In this document: piece by piece, positions 1 through 9,063 of the stretch | How positions within the stretch are numbered: position 1 is the first letter of the stretch | Layout: every line of letters starts with the position of its first letter | Source of the DNA: Lachnospiraceae bacterium RM5 | GTDB taxonomy: Bacteria; Bacillota; Clostridia; Lachnospirales; Lachnospiraceae | Direction: 5' to 3' | DNA: 39,581 nucleotides | Assembly: GCA_900110975.1 (NCBI GenBank) | Contig: FOFK01000006.1 | Location: forward strand, 1-39,581 | Notes under the pieces: model-generated | The model's input: the letters and a program-made list of their open reading frames with translations, nothing else | The model's database searches: none | What the model was told of the DNA's origin: nothing | Position numbers and translations under genes: made by a program

Positions 1-93
1 CTACCCCTTTTTAGATGGAGCTTCCTTGTTTCAACAATTTTTACTTTCTCAAAACTTCCATCTATTTTGCACCACTACCCCTTTTTAGATGGA
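1..93. repeat. 74-bp tandem dyad repeat, cut by the window edge
   Basis: Two copies of a dyad element with arms TCCATCTA and TAGATGGA around a C-rich centre (CTACCCC). The complete copy is 57-93. Of the first copy only the right arm (12-19) lies in the window. The right arms are 74 bp apart. The same element recurs at 37440-37550 with the same 74-bp period, apparently inverted. The array probably continues to the left of the window. No gene is seen here. Confidence 0.75.
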
Positions 94-120
94 GCAACTC
101 CATATTTTCCCTTTATTTTC

Positions 121-205
121 CAACATCCCCCCTAATCTTTTCAACTTTCTCCCTAATCTTTCCAACGTCCCCCCTAATCTTTCCACATTCCCCCTGATTT
201 TTCAC
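121..205. repeat. about 21-bp C/T-rich tandem repeat, four copies
   Basis: The core CCTAATCTTT recurs at 131, 152, 173 and, in altered form (CCTGAT), at 193, giving a period of about 21 bp. A short reading frame across it (15-197) is repeat-driven, Ser/Pro/Phe-rich and lacks a convincing ribosome binding site, so it is not called as a gene. Confidence 0.65.
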
Positions 206-369
206 ATCATCTCTTATTATTTCTTTAATTCCCTCCTCACTTTCTTCAATTGAACTTCATCCCCTTTTAGTAACGTGTTATTTAGTTGCTTTATTATATT
301 ATTTGTTGCATTTCAAAACATTTTACCACAAAATCCTAACACATTCAACATAAGTTCCAAAATTACTTA

Positions 370-464
370 CAACATTACATTCAACATTACCCTCAACAAT
401 ACCCTCAACAATACCCTCAACAATACATTCAACAATACATTAACAATACATTCAACATTATACT
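370..464. repeat. 12-bp tandem repeat (CAACAATACCCT type), eight units
   Basis: Eight units of 12 bp (one of 11 bp) alternate between CAACATTACATT, CAACAATACCCT and CAACAATACATT. Because 12 is a multiple of three, one frame reads as a low-complexity Asn/Thr/Leu peptide. That is a by-product of the repeat and not evidence of coding. A second 12-bp A/C-rich array lies at 12241-12312, also beside a terminator. Confidence 0.75.
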
Positions 465-488
465 TACCATTACTTTTTATATTGACAT

Positions 489-532
489 AAAAAAAGACCG
501 CAGCGTTGTGTAAACACAACGACTGCGGTCTT
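489..532 (-). terminator. Rho-independent terminator of tuf and the str cluster
   Basis: The arms 494-510 and 515-532 pair with one bulged base (522) and a 4-base loop, giving a GC-rich stem of 17 bp. On the minus strand it is followed by seven T residues (complement of 489-495). It lies about 50 bp beyond the tuf stop codon. Confidence 0.93.
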
Positions 533-582
533 CTTATTTATAAAGAGCTTACGCTCTATTCGTTACTAATATAAATTATTGA

Positions 583-1770
583 TTATTCAATAATTGTAGC
601 AACCTTACCAGAACCTACTGTTCTACCACCTTCACGGATAGCGAATCCAAGACCCTGCTCCATAGCTACTGAATGGATAAGTTCAATAGTCATTTCTACA
701 TTGTCTCCAGGCATACACATGTCTGTACCAGCTGGTAATTCACAAACACCTGTAACGTCTGTTGTTCTGAAATAGAACTGTGGTCTGTAGTTGTTGAAGA
801 ATGGAGTATGACGTCCACCTTCGTCTTTTGTTAATACATAAACCTGAGCTGTAAATTTCTTGTGGCATGTAACTGTTCCTGGCTGAGCAAGAACCTGACC
901 TCTTTCGATCTGGTCTCTGTTAACACCTCTAAGAAGAGCACCGATGTTATCACCAGCCTGAGCTTCATCAAGAGTTTTTCTGAACATTTCAATACCAGTA
1001 ACAACTGTCTTCTGAACTTCTTCTTTGATACCAAGAATTTCAACTTCTTTATTTACTGTAAGAACACCTCTTTCTACTCTACCTGTAGCAACTGTTCCAC
1101 GTCCTGAAATTGTGAAAACGTCTTCTACTGGCATTAAGAAAGGCTTATCTGTATCTCTAACTGGATCTGGAATATATTCGTCTACTGTAGACATAAGTTC
1201 CATGATCTTATCTCCCCATTCACTTGATGGATCTTCAAGAGCTTTAAGAGCAGATCCTTTAATGATTGGGCATCCTTCAAATCCATACTCTTCGAGCTGT
1301 TCTGTAACGTCCATCTCTACGAGTTCGATTAATTCTTCATCATCAACCATATCGCATTTGTTTAAGAATACTACGATATAAGGAACACCTACCTGACGAG
1401 AAAGTAAGATATGTTCTTTTGTCTGAGCCATAACACCATCAGTTGCAGCAACAACTAAGATAGCTCCGTCCATCTGAGCAGCACCTGTGATCATGTTCTT
1501 TACATAATCAGCATGTCCTGGGCAGTCAACGTGTGCATAATGTCTCTTATCTGTTTCATACTCAACGTGAGCTGTAGAGATTGTGATACCTCTTTCTCTT
1601 TCTTCTGGAGCCTTATCGATGTTAGCAAAATCAACAGCAGCGTTTCCTGAAACTCTTTCAGAAAGTACTTTTGTGATAGCAGCTGTTAAAGTTGTTTTAC
1701 CATGATCAACGTGTCCGATTGTACCAATATTACAATGTGGTTTTTTTCTTTCAAAATGTTCTTTAGCCAT
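583..1770 (-). CDS. tuf: Translation elongation factor EF-Tu
   Basis: EF-Tu brings aminoacyl-tRNA to the ribosome as a GTP complex in the cytoplasm. The 395-residue product is full length for the family. It shows the G-domain motifs GHVDHGKTT (P-loop, near residue 19), DCPGHADY and NKCD, followed by domain II with the [13 protein letters not shown] signature and a domain III ending in [10 protein letters not shown]. The start is an ATG preceded by AAGGAGG at good distance. It is the last gene of rpsL-rpsG-fusA-tuf. It has its own predicted promoter (1845-1873) in the 191-bp gap after fusA and a strong terminator downstream, so it can be expressed beyond the level of the operon. Nothing in the protein is unusual. 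Confidence 0.99.
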   Translation of the reverse strand: MAKEHFERKKPHCNIGTIGHVDHGKTTLTAAITKVLSERVSGNAAVDFANIDKAPEERERGITISTAHVEYETDKRHYAHVDCPGHADYVKNMITGAAQMDGAILVVAATDGVMAQTKEHILLSRQVGVPYIVVFLNKCDMVDDEELIELVEMDVTEQLEEYGFEGCPIIKGSALKALEDPSSEWGDKIMELMSTVDEYIPDPVRDTDKPFLMPVEDVFTISGRGTVATGRVERGVLTVNKEVEILGIKEEVQKTVVTGIEMFRKTLDEAQAGDNIGALLRGVNRDQIERGQVLAQPGTVTCHKKFTAQVYVLTKDEGGRHTPFFNNYRPQFYFRTTDVTGVCELPAGTDMCMPGDNVEMTIELIHSVAMEQGLGFAIREGGRTVGSGKVATIIE

Positions 1771-1844
1771 TTGTATAAATCCTCCTTAATATAGATCTAA
1801 TTTTTTCTAAATACATGTCTTTATTTAAGACTCGGCTAGTTAAA

Positions 1845-1873
1845 ATTATATTTCATTCTAACTATAATTTCAA
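1845..1873 (-). promoter_or_regulatory. Predicted sigma-A promoter of tuf
   Basis: On the minus strand TTGAAA (complement of 1868-1873) and a perfect TATAAT (complement of 1845-1850) are separated by 17 bp. Transcription would start near 1838, leaving a leader of about 68 nt before the tuf ATG at 1770. It lies between the fusA-tuf hairpins and tuf. Confidence 0.75.
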
Positions 1874-1892
1874 GTTAATTTTACAATTGTAG

Positions 1893-1955
1893 CACAGCCC
1901 ATTATGAGCACTTCGTGCGGGCTGTGGCTACATAATCGCTTCTTCGAAGCGATTA
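1893..1955 (-). other. Two stable hairpins between fusA and tuf
   Basis: Hairpin one is a perfect 10-bp stem with a 3-base loop (1933-1942 with 1946-1955), 7 bp after the fusA stop. Hairpin two pairs 1893-1900 with 1919-1926 and holds an inner stem 1908-1911 with 1915-1918. Neither is followed by a T run on the minus strand, so they are not clear terminators. They could protect the 3' end of the upstream mRNA, mark a processing site or reduce read-through into tuf. Confidence 0.6.
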
Positions 1956-1961
1956 CATATA

Positions 1962-4106
1962 TTATTTTGCTTTTGAAGCAATAACACTTTCCTGAACTGA
2001 CTTAGGGCACTGTTCATATCTTTCGAAGAACATTGAGTAATTTCCTCTACCCTGTGTCTTAGAACGTAAATCTGTTGAATATCCAAACATTTCAGCAAGT
2101 GGTACATAAGCCTTAACTAATTTACCATTACCAACGTCTTCCATTCCTTCAACACGTCCTCTTCTTGCATTAAGGTCACCGATAACATCACCCATGTAAT
2201 CTGCAGGCATTGTTACTTCAACCTTCATGATTGGCTCAAGAAGTACTGCATTACCTTTCTGCATAGCTTCTTTGAAAGCCATAGATCCGGCAATGTGGAA
2301 TGCCATTTCTGATGAATCGACTTCATGGTATGATCCATCATAAACTACAGCATGCACACCAAGAACTGGGAATCCGCAAAGGATACCAGCCTGAGCTGCT
2401 TCCTCAATACCTTCACCAACTGATGGGATATATTCCTTAGGAATCTTACCACCAACAACTTCAGATTCAAACTTAAATGTTTCCTCTTCGTTAGGATCCA
2501 TTGGCTCGAATCTAACTTTACAGTGACCATACTGTCCACGTCCACCGGACTGTTTAGCATACTTAGAATCAATATCAACTGGAGTTGTAAATGTTTCTTT
2601 ATATGCAACCTGCGGAGCACCAACGTTAGCTTCTACGTTAAATTCACGAAGAAGTCTGTCAACGATGATTTCAAGATGAAGCTCACCCATTCCGGCGATG
2701 ATTGTCTGGCCAGTTTCTGTATCTGTATGAGTCTTGAATGTAGGATCTTCTTCAGCAAGTTTCTGAAGAGCATCTGTTAATTTATCCTGAGAATCCTTTG
2801 TCTTAGGCTCGATAGCGAGCTCGATAACTGGATCTGGGAATTCCATTGACTCTAAGATAACAGGTGCGTTTTCATCACAGATTGTATCACCTGTTGTTGT
2901 ATTCTTAAGACCGATAACAGCTGCGATGTCTCCAGCGTAAACTGTATCGATTTCTTCTCTCTTATTAGCGTGCATCTGAACGATACGTCCGATACGCTCT
3001 TTGTGACCCTTTGTAGCATTCATAACATATGAACCCTTTGAAAGAGTACCTGAATAAACACGGATATAAGCTAATTTTCCAATAAATGGATCTGCAGCAA
3101 TCTTGAATGCTAATGCTGAGAATGGTTCATCATCAGATGAAGCCTTTGTAATAGCATTTCCGTCTAAATCTGTTCCTGAGATATCTGGGATATCTGTTGG
3201 AGCTGGCATGAATTCAATAACAGCATCAAGTAATTTCTGGATACCTTTGTTCTGATGAGCAGAACCGCAGCATACAGGAACAACTCTTGTCTTCTCGCCT
3301 GCAGCATCTGTAATAGGTGCACAAACACCTTTTCTTAATGCAGCTTTTAACTGGTCAATACTTGGTTCTTCACCTTCAAAGTACATTTCCATAAGCTCTT
3401 CATCAAGTTCGCAGCACTGCTCTACGAGTTTTGTATGATATTCTTCAGCTTTTTCTTTCATATCATCTGGGATATCAACGATTGAAATATCTTCACCCTT
3501 AGCATCATTGTAGATGTAAGCTTTCATTTCAAATAAGTCGATGATTCCTTCAAAGAAATCTTCTTTTCCAATAGGAAGATTGATAACTACAGGAATTTTT
3601 CCTAAACGTGATTCAATCTCATCTACTGTGTTATAGAAGTTTGCACCAAGTATATCCATCTTATTAACGAATGCCATTCTTGGTACATGGTATGTATCAG
3701 CCTGACGCCATACATTTTCTGACTGTGGTTCAACACCACCCTTTGCATCAAATACACCTACAGCACCATCAAGTACACGAAGTGATCTTTCAACTTCTAC
3801 AGTGAAGTCTACGTGTCCAGGAGTATCAATGATATTGATACGATGCTCTAAAGCACCTTTCTTAGGCTTGCAAGCTTCCTGTACTGTCCAGTGACAAGTT
3901 GTAGCTGCTGATGTAATAGTGATACCTCTTTCCTGCTCCTGTTCCATCCAGTCCATAGTAGCAGTACCTTCATAGGTTTCACCGATTTTATAATTAACAC
4001 CAGTATAATAAAGGATACGCTCTGTTAATGTTGTTTTACCAGCATCGATATGAGCCATGATTCCGATATTTCTGGTTCTCTCTAACGGATATTCTCTTCC
4101 TGCCAA
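1962..4106 (-). CDS. fusA: Translation elongation factor EF-G
   Basis: EF-G is the GTPase that drives tRNA and mRNA translocation on the ribosome and, with RRF, ribosome recycling. The 714-residue protein is slightly longer than most (about 690-700). It has the G1 motif AHIDAGKTT near the N-terminus, the DTPGHVDF and NKMD motifs, domain II, and a C-terminal half with [11 protein letters not shown] and the [16 protein letters not shown] region of domain V. The start codon is TTG (complement of 4104-4106), supported by GGAGGG seven bases upstream. No in-frame ATG has a comparable site. It sits 77 bp after rpsG. There is no sign of fusidic-acid-type truncation or duplication. Confidence 0.98.
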   Translation of the reverse strand: MAGREYPLERTRNIGIMAHIDAGKTTLTERILYYTGVNYKIGETYEGTATMDWMEQEQERGITITSAATTCHWTVQEACKPKKGALEHRINIIDTPGHVDFTVEVERSLRVLDGAVGVFDAKGGVEPQSENVWRQADTYHVPRMAFVNKMDILGANFYNTVDEIESRLGKIPVVINLPIGKEDFFEGIIDLFEMKAYIYNDAKGEDISIVDIPDDMKEKAEEYHTKLVEQCCELDEELMEMYFEGEEPSIDQLKAALRKGVCAPITDAAGEKTRVVPVCCGSAHQNKGIQKLLDAVIEFMPAPTDIPDISGTDLDGNAITKASSDDEPFSALAFKIAADPFIGKLAYIRVYSGTLSKGSYVMNATKGHKERIGRIVQMHANKREEIDTVYAGDIAAVIGLKNTTTGDTICDENAPVILESMEFPDPVIELAIEPKTKDSQDKLTDALQKLAEEDPTFKTHTDTETGQTIIAGMGELHLEIIVDRLLREFNVEANVGAPQVAYKETFTTPVDIDSKYAKQSGGRGQYGHCKVRFEPMDPNEEETFKFESEVVGGKIPKEYIPSVGEGIEEAAQAGILCGFPVLGVHAVVYDGSYHEVDSSEMAFHIAGSMAFKEAMQKGNAVLLEPIMKVEVTMPADYMGDVIGDLNARRGRVEGMEDVGNGKLVKAYVPLAEMFGYSTDLRSKTQGRGNYSMFFERYEQCPKSVQESVIASKAK

Positions 4107-4183
4107 AGATTTTCCCTCCTTGCCTTATTATATTTCTTGCAAAAAACACAAGATAATCAAACAAATTTTTTGTCTGATATAAA

Positions 4184-4654
4184 TTAGAATCTATAATGTG
4201 CAAATGCTTTATTAGCTTCTGCCATTCTGTGCATTTCTTCTTTTCTCTTAACTGATGCACCTGTGTTATTAGATGCGTCTAAGATTTCATTAGCAAGTTT
4301 CTCTTCCATAGTCTTTTCTGTTCTACTACGTGAGAAAGTTGTTAACCAACGAAGTGCTAAAGTCTGACGTCTTTCAGGCTTAACTTCGATAGGTACCTGG
4401 TATGTAGCACCACCAATACGTCTTGCTTTAACTTCAAGTACTGGCATGATATTGTTCATTGCTGACTCAAATACCTCAAGTGCTGGCTTACCTGCTTTTT
4501 CTTCTACTCTAGCGAAAGCTCCATATACAATCTTCTGAGCTACACCTTTCTTACCATCTAACATAACGTTGTTGATAAGCTTTGTAACCACTTTGTTATT
4601 GTATAATGGGTCTGCTAAAACTTCTCTTTTTTGAGTATGACCTTTACGTGGCAC
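4184..4654 (-). CDS. rpsG: 30S ribosomal protein S7
   Basis: S7 nucleates assembly of the head of the 30S subunit by binding the 3' domain of 16S rRNA and lies at the E-site mRNA exit. The 156-residue product has the normal bacterial length. It has the usual PRKG start, the [14 protein letters not shown] region and a basic [14 protein letters not shown] segment. The start codon is GTG (complement of 4652-4654), preceded by AAGGAGGGAAGAACC, a strong and well spaced ribosome binding site. It lies between rpsL (157-bp gap) and fusA (77-bp gap) in the canonical str order. Confidence 0.98.
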   Translation of the reverse strand: MPRKGHTQKREVLADPLYNNKVVTKLINNVMLDGKKGVAQKIVYGAFARVEEKAGKPALEVFESAMNNIMPVLEVKARRIGGATYQVPIEVKPERRQTLALRWLTTFSRSRTEKTMEEKLANEILDASNNTGASVKRKEEMHRMAEANKAFAHYRF

Positions 4655-4811
4655 GGTTCTTCCCTCCTTAACAATGTTTGGTCGGCTAAAGCCGCCTTTA
4701 AATTAATTCATCGGTACTCACATTTGTTGTGTACGTGCGGTAAATATTGAATATTAAAACATAAACAATATATCTAATTCCGACACATTTCATTCAACCT
4801 GTGATTAAATA

Positions 4812-5231
4812 TTATTTAGCGTCCTTTGGTCTCTTAGCACCATATTTAGAACGAGCCTGACGTCTCTTAGCAACACCAGCTGTATCAAGTGTTCCTCTTA
4901 CGATATGATATCTTGTACCTGGTAAATCTTTTACTCTTCCACCACGGATAAGAACAACGCTATGCTCCTGAAGGTTATGTCCTTCACCTGGAATATAACT
5001 TGTTACTTCGATACCATTAGAAAGACGAACTCTGGCGATCTTTCTAAGAGCTGAGTTAGGTTTCTTAGGAGTAGCTGTTTTAACTGCTGTACAAACACCT
5101 CTCTTCTGTGGAGAGTTAGTATCTGTAGCTTTCTTCTGTAAAGAGTTGTAACCCTTTAAAAGAGCTGGAGCAGTAGATTTCTTTTCAGCTGTCTTTCTTC
5201 CTTTTCTTACTAACTGGTTAAATGTAGGCAT
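4812..5231 (-). CDS. rpsL: 30S ribosomal protein S12
   Basis: S12 sits at the decoding centre and controls accuracy. With the start chosen here it has 139 residues and begins [13 protein letters not shown], as in other bacteria. A GTG nine bases upstream is in frame but lies inside the Shine-Dalgarno sequence (AGGAGGTG), so the ATG at 5229-5231, with AGGAGG eight bases upstream, is the real start. The decoding-centre loops [11 protein letters not shown] and [13 protein letters not shown] keep the lysines whose replacement gives streptomycin resistance, so the allele looks sensitive. It is the first gene of the str cluster, about 76 nt downstream of the predicted transcription start. Confidence 0.98.
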   Translation of the reverse strand: MPTFNQLVRKGRKTAEKKSTAPALLKGYNSLQKKATDTNSPQKRGVCTAVKTATPKKPNSALRKIARVRLSNGIEVTSYIPGEGHNLQEHSVVLIRGGRVKDLPGTRYHIVRGTLDTAGVAKRRQARSKYGAKRPKDAK

Positions 5232-5314
5232 TCTTTTCACCTCCTAATTAGAATATTGTTTATGCATGTAGTTCATTTTGGGTGCAATAATCCCATAAAT
5301 AGGCATGCTATATG

Positions 5315-5343
5315 ATTATATAATTACAAAAAAATAAAGTCAA
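5315..5343 (-). promoter_or_regulatory. Predicted sigma-A promoter of the rpsL-rpsG-fusA(-tuf) operon
   Basis: On the minus strand TTGACT (complement of 5338-5343) and a perfect TATAAT (complement of 5315-5320) are separated by exactly 17 bp. The -35 box lies inside the 3' arm of the terminator hairpin of the upstream operon (5336-5368). Transcription would start near 5308. Confidence 0.8.
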
Positions 5344-5368
5344 GAAAATTATTGATTTTCCTGACTTT
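5336..5368 (-). terminator. Terminator of the DegV-ending polysaccharide operon
   Basis: Arms 5336-5349 and 5355-5368 form a 14-bp stem with a 5-base loop. The single imperfect position is a G-U pair on the minus-strand transcript but an A-C mismatch on the other, which favours minus-strand use. An A/T-rich tract with seven T residues follows on the minus strand, and T runs also follow on the plus strand. Confidence 0.85.
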
Positions 5369-5395
5369 TTTATTTTTTTCTTTATTATCTGCAAT

Positions 5396-6250
5396 TTAAT
5401 CCACTGATTTTTGTACCACAATACCAATTATTCCGGGGCCTGTATGCACAAGAAGTGCCGGGCTTACCCTGCTAAAATACATTTCTTTTTTATTAGTAAC
5501 AATTTCCTTAAGTCTGTTCTTAACACCTTCTGTTTCTTCTATAGCACCCATATTGGCAACCGCAAGATCAACTTTATCAAAATTATCAGCAAATTCTTTT
5601 CCAACATCTGCTAATTTCTTTAAAGCATTTTTTCTGCCTCTGCATTTTGCAACTGTATAATATATTCCATCTTCATTACATGAAATAATAGGTTTAATAC
5701 CCGCAAGCTGTCCTATTGTTCCTGCAACAAGTCCTATTCTTCCACCTTTTTTCAAATATTCCAAAGTATCAAGACAAAAATATACTTTTGTATTTTCTGT
5801 TATATCAGTTATATTTGCACGAATCTCTTCAAAACTTCTTCCTTTATCAATAAGTTTTGTAATAGCCACAACACTGAATCCTGCACCTATACCAATATTT
5901 TTTGTATCAACATAACATACATCTATACCATCTATATCTTCTCCAACCATTTTTACAGCATTAAACGTACCGCTAAGGCCTGATGAAATGGTAACAACAA
6001 AAGCCTTCTTATAGCCATCATTTTTCACCTTATTAAAAACTTCTTCTATAGTTTCTAAAGATGGAAGTGATGTCTTTGGAATCTCTTTTTCAAACCTTGC
6101 ACAGACTTCCTCATCAGTAATTGTAACACCATCAAGGAAATCCCCATCAGAAAAAGAAATCTGTAAAGGTAATACATACATATTATATTTTTCTATCAAC
6201 TCTTTTGGTACATCAGTACCCGAATCAATTATAATTGCAAAATCTCTCAC
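5396..6250 (-). CDS. DegV family fatty-acid-binding protein
   Basis: DegV/FakB-family proteins hold a single fatty acid, and in FakA/FakB systems they present it for phosphorylation. The sequence shows the N-terminal AIIIDSGTD motif, TSLPSLETI, the fatty-acid-contacting SSGLSGTFNA segment, DTLEYLKKGGRIG and a C-terminal VHTGPGIIGIVV with the conserved His-Thr-Gly-Pro. Length is normal (about 284 residues). The start is uncertain. A TTG at 6266-6268 has no ribosome binding site, while the GTG at 6248-6250 follows AGCAGG and places the first motif at the usual distance, so it was chosen. The gene closes a probable operon with the histidine phosphatase and polysaccharide genes. No FakA kinase gene is in the window, so its partner is unknown. 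Confidence 0.9.
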   Translation of the reverse strand: MRDFAIIIDSGTDVPKELIEKYNMYVLPLQISFSDGDFLDGVTITDEEVCARFEKEIPKTSLPSLETIEEVFNKVKNDGYKKAFVVTISSGLSGTFNAVKMVGEDIDGIDVCYVDTKNIGIGAGFSVVAITKLIDKGRSFEEIRANITDITENTKVYFCLDTLEYLKKGGRIGLVAGTIGQLAGIKPIISCNEDGIYYTVAKCRGRKNALKKLADVGKEFADNFDKVDLAVANMGAIEETEGVKNRLKEIVTNKKEMYFSRVSPALLVHTGPGIIGIVVQKSVD

Positions 6251-6335
6251 AATAACCTGCTCTTTCAAAAAACAATATTATCTAGTTTCGAAAACTATAT
6301 TATAATTTTTTCAAAAAGATGTCAAGCATTACATA

Positions 6336-6986
6336 TTACCATTCACTATTAAAATCTATACCATCAGTATAGCCGTCAAAAATAGGCTTAAATCCCGTAT
6401 CACCATATAAATCCAGATTAAACATTGCAAGATTATGTACAGGAAGTTTCCAGAAATCTTTTATTGGAGTTTTATTTACAAAGCTTGATACACCTCTTAT
6501 TGCAGCACCATGAGAAGTAACAAATACGGTTAGTTCTTCATCTTTATGCTTTATATCAAACTCTTTTAATTCATTAACAAAACTTCCACATCTTTTTATC
6601 AATGCTTCAAAACTTTCTATCCCATCATGTTCAACGAACTTATCAGGTGTATAAAAAAATGTTTTTATAAATTCCGGGTCTTCTTTTTCAAGTTCTTCTC
6701 TTTTCCTTAATTCATATGCACCAAAACACATCTCTATCATCTTATCTGCAACAAAAAATTTTTCATCTGAAAGATAAGGTGTTAAAATTTTTGCTGTTTT
6801 TCTTGCTCTTCCAAGAGGACTTGAAAACACATAATCTGCTTTAATATTATTTTCATCCAGATATTCTTTAGCAAGCTTTGCCTGGTTAAGGCCAACTTCA
6901 TTTAATTTTGTTTCTGAACGACCTTGTAGCATCTTATTAATGTTCATGTCCGTCTGACCATGTCGGATAAATATATACTTATTCAT
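6336..6986 (-). CDS. Histidine phosphatase family protein (phosphoglycerate-mutase-like)
   Basis: Members of this branch of the histidine phosphatase superfamily use a phospho-histidine intermediate to remove phosphate from sugars or other small metabolites, less often to move it. The 216-residue protein has the RHGQT motif with the nucleophile His9, SSPLGRARKTA with the phosphate-binding Arg, an acidic Glu near residue 85 and the second catalytic His159 in TSHGAAIRG. AAGGTGAG lies upstream of the ATG. It stands between the Wzy-like membrane protein (48 bp upstream) and the DegV gene (67 bp downstream). The substrate cannot be told from the sequence. A role in the polysaccharide pathway is possible only from position. 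Confidence 0.9.
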   Translation of the reverse strand: MNKYIFIRHGQTDMNINKMLQGRSETKLNEVGLNQAKLAKEYLDENNIKADYVFSSPLGRARKTAKILTPYLSDEKFFVADKMIEMCFGAYELRKREELEKEDPEFIKTFFYTPDKFVEHDGIESFEALIKRCGSFVNELKEFDIKHKDEELTVFVTSHGAAIRGVSSFVNKTPIKDFWKLPVHNLAMFNLDLYGDTGFKPIFDGYTDGIDFNSEW

Positions 6987-7034
6987 GAATTATCTCACCT
7001 TATAAAATATTTATTAAACCAAAAATCCAGATCT

Positions 7035-8369
7035 TTATAACTTAACTTTAACTAATTTACTCTTTCTGCCATACTTTAATTCCCATTTGTCATAGTACAA
7101 ACAGATACCGACGCTAAAAAAATATGGCATCATACATGGAAGATCGTAAAATGGATTTTCAGTCATACAATACATTAAGAAAAATATCTGATAACAAAAT
7201 GAGAATGTTAAAAATCTATAATCAATCATATTTTTCTTATCTACCAGCTTTTGATTTTTTCTTATATTTACAAGCATTTTATAAGTTCTATATAAAACAA
7301 TTCCAAATAATAATATAACTATTATAAATCCAATAATTCCTGTTTCTGTTAATAACTGTAAATAAACATTATGTACATCTGCGTGGAAATTCGCATAATA
7401 CTGCTTATATCCAATTCCTGTTATCGGCTGCTTTTTAAACAATCCAAAAGCTCTTTCCCAAAGAATGGTTCTACCAGTTGTCATATCCTCATCATCACCC
7501 ATTTTATCAACCAGTCTTGTAATTGTACTGAATTTGCTCGGAAATACAGTAAGAACCACGGTTGCAAGAATAGTAACAAATGTTGTAATAACAACAAGTC
7601 TTGAAAGTCTGCTTCTTGGTTTATTACTTAAATATACATAATATGTAAAAACACATGCAGCAACCGCAAATAAAAACGGTCCTCTTTTTCCGGTTATTAA
7701 AAGTGCATATAAACAAATAATAAATATAAGTGTTGCAAATTTCTTTTTATTTTTCTTATTATCCACCTTAGGTAAAGTTATTCTTGTTACAAAAGCTATA
7801 ATAACAGCAAGGGCCATATACATACCATTTGTTGTGTAATGAGATGTAAGACCTGACATATTTCCATGGCTATATCCATTTAAAATTCTGTCTGCCCTGT
7901 TAGGGGCAACCCATGGAACTATTTTAGTTGTATAAAAAACAGGTGTAAACTGGAATATAATCGTACATGCAACAAAAAGTATAAGGTATAGACCAATCAT
8001 CCTATAAGAATATTCAATTCCAAGCTTTGAATTTGAGCAATAAATTGCAAAGAAAAATGCACCTGCCATAAACAGACACTGTCCGCTCATAAGATTAAAA
8101 TCCTTATTACCTATGTGGCTAAACATAAAACTGATTGGTACAAAAAGAACAGCCAATGCAAACAACAAATCAACAAAGTTTAATCTTATTATCTGTTTTT
8201 TTGCTGCAAATCCAATCCAGCATAAAGTAACACCAAATACAAATGTAAAATAAGTAAACATAAGTATTGAATGTTTATACCAGAAACTTTTAAAGAAGCA
8301 TACAAAAAAATAAGAAAAAACTCCTATGAGATTTATACATCTTATTAAATTCTTATTATCAATTACCAT
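7035..8369 (-). CDS. O-antigen ligase/polymerase (Wzy/WaaL-like) membrane protein
   Basis: This 444-residue protein has about ten to twelve hydrophobic segments spread along its length, as in the Wzy_C/O-antigen ligase family. These proteins polymerise or transfer lipid-linked oligosaccharide units on the outer face of the membrane. The family signature is visible: an ITGKRGPFL segment after a transmembrane helix, then a large loop with GRTILWERAFGLFKKQPITG, followed by HNVYLQLLTETGIIGF entering the next helix. In a Gram-positive with CpsBCD homologues a capsule or exopolysaccharide polymerase is the best reading. It lies 63 bp after the small kinase gene. The flippase expected as its partner is not in the window. 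Confidence 0.85.
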   Translation of the reverse strand: MVIDNKNLIRCINLIGVFSYFFVCFFKSFWYKHSILMFTYFTFVFGVTLCWIGFAAKKQIIRLNFVDLLFALAVLFVPISFMFSHIGNKDFNLMSGQCLFMAGAFFFAIYCSNSKLGIEYSYRMIGLYLILFVACTIIFQFTPVFYTTKIVPWVAPNRADRILNGYSHGNMSGLTSHYTTNGMYMALAVIIAFVTRITLPKVDNKKNKKKFATLIFIICLYALLITGKRGPFLFAVAACVFTYYVYLSNKPRSRLSRLVVITTFVTILATVVLTVFPSKFSTITRLVDKMGDDEDMTTGRTILWERAFGLFKKQPITGIGYKQYYANFHADVHNVYLQLLTETGIIGFIIVILLFGIVLYRTYKMLVNIRKNQKLVDKKNMIDYRFLTFSFCYQIFFLMYCMTENPFYDLPCMMPYFFSVGICLYYDKWELKYGRKSKLVKVKL

Positions 8370-8432
8370 TTTGTATTCCTATTTTCTCTCTAATTAAACT
8401 ATATGGATAAACCATATAAACACAATGTTTTC

Positions 8433-9062
8433 CTAGTTGTTTTCAAAAAATAATACATTTTTTCTATCTATCATATCATTTTTTATCAGAATATTAATTA
8501 TTCTATTCTGCTCAACTCTCATTCTGTCGATTTCTTCTTCTATATCAGAAGCATCCAGAAGAGGTGTATATTTACCCCTCTCTAAAAGTCTCTTTTTTAT
8601 AACAGCTGTATCTGCATCAACCACAACGATTTTATCAGGCAGCTTAAAGAAACTTATGATATATAAAATAAATTCATCAGAAATATCACTTTTAATCCTT
8701 CGAAGTATGGACCAGACAAGCTGTAATGATCCTTCATCAAAAATGAGAATATCATTATCAGTACCTGTCTGTTCCATTTTCTTAAGGAAAATACCATTAT
8801 ATATTATATTGGTAGTATCTTTCTTTACCATATCGCATTTTTTTATATTCATAATCCAATTCATTGTTCCAATTGGATGCATCAGGGCATATCCTGCCAC
8901 ATAAAAAAACTTTATGATATTTCTTTTTTTCCAGCTTATTCTCTCATATAAAGTATATCTTGGCCAGAAAACTCTTCTCCCCGCATCTTTATATATAAGC
9001 GAAACTTTTTTTGCAACCGTTGTTTTTCCCACACCGGATGCACCTAAAAACTCTATTTTCAT
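8433..9062 (-). CDS. Small P-loop kinase-like NTPase of a polysaccharide operon
   Basis: The 209-residue protein begins with a Walker A motif, GASGVGKTT (residues 7-15), on a first beta strand, and has a Walker-B-like DILIFDEGS (104-112). Later it has a KLPDKIVVVDAD strand and a basic KKRLLERGKYTP segment that resembles the lid of nucleoside or nucleotide kinases. It is therefore probably a small-molecule kinase of the thymidylate/adenylate kinase fold, not a motor ATPase. The substrate is unknown. Its ATG follows the stop of the glycosyltransferase gene after a single base, which points to translational coupling and a shared task. It could phosphorylate a sugar or lipid-linked sugar in the polysaccharide pathway. 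That is inference from context. Confidence 0.75.
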   Translation of the reverse strand: MKIEFLGASGVGKTTVAKKVSLIYKDAGRRVFWPRYTLYERISWKKRNIIKFFYVAGYALMHPIGTMNWIMNIKKCDMVKKDTTNIIYNGIFLKKMEQTGTDNDILIFDEGSLQLVWSILRRIKSDISDEFILYIISFFKLPDKIVVVDADTAVIKKRLLERGKYTPLLDASDIEEEIDRMRVEQNRIINILIKNDMIDRKNVLFFENN

Positions 9063-9063
9063 T

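Noticed and set aside
275-490. 71-residue reading frame rich in Asn/Thr/Leu
   Set aside because: It is driven by the 12-bp tandem repeat and lacks a ribosome binding site. It also runs into the tuf terminator region.
8437-8904. 155-residue plus-strand reading frame opposite the small kinase
   Set aside because: It is antisense to a well-supported gene with a Walker A motif, and its composition (Ile/Ser/Phe-rich) is that of a shadow frame.
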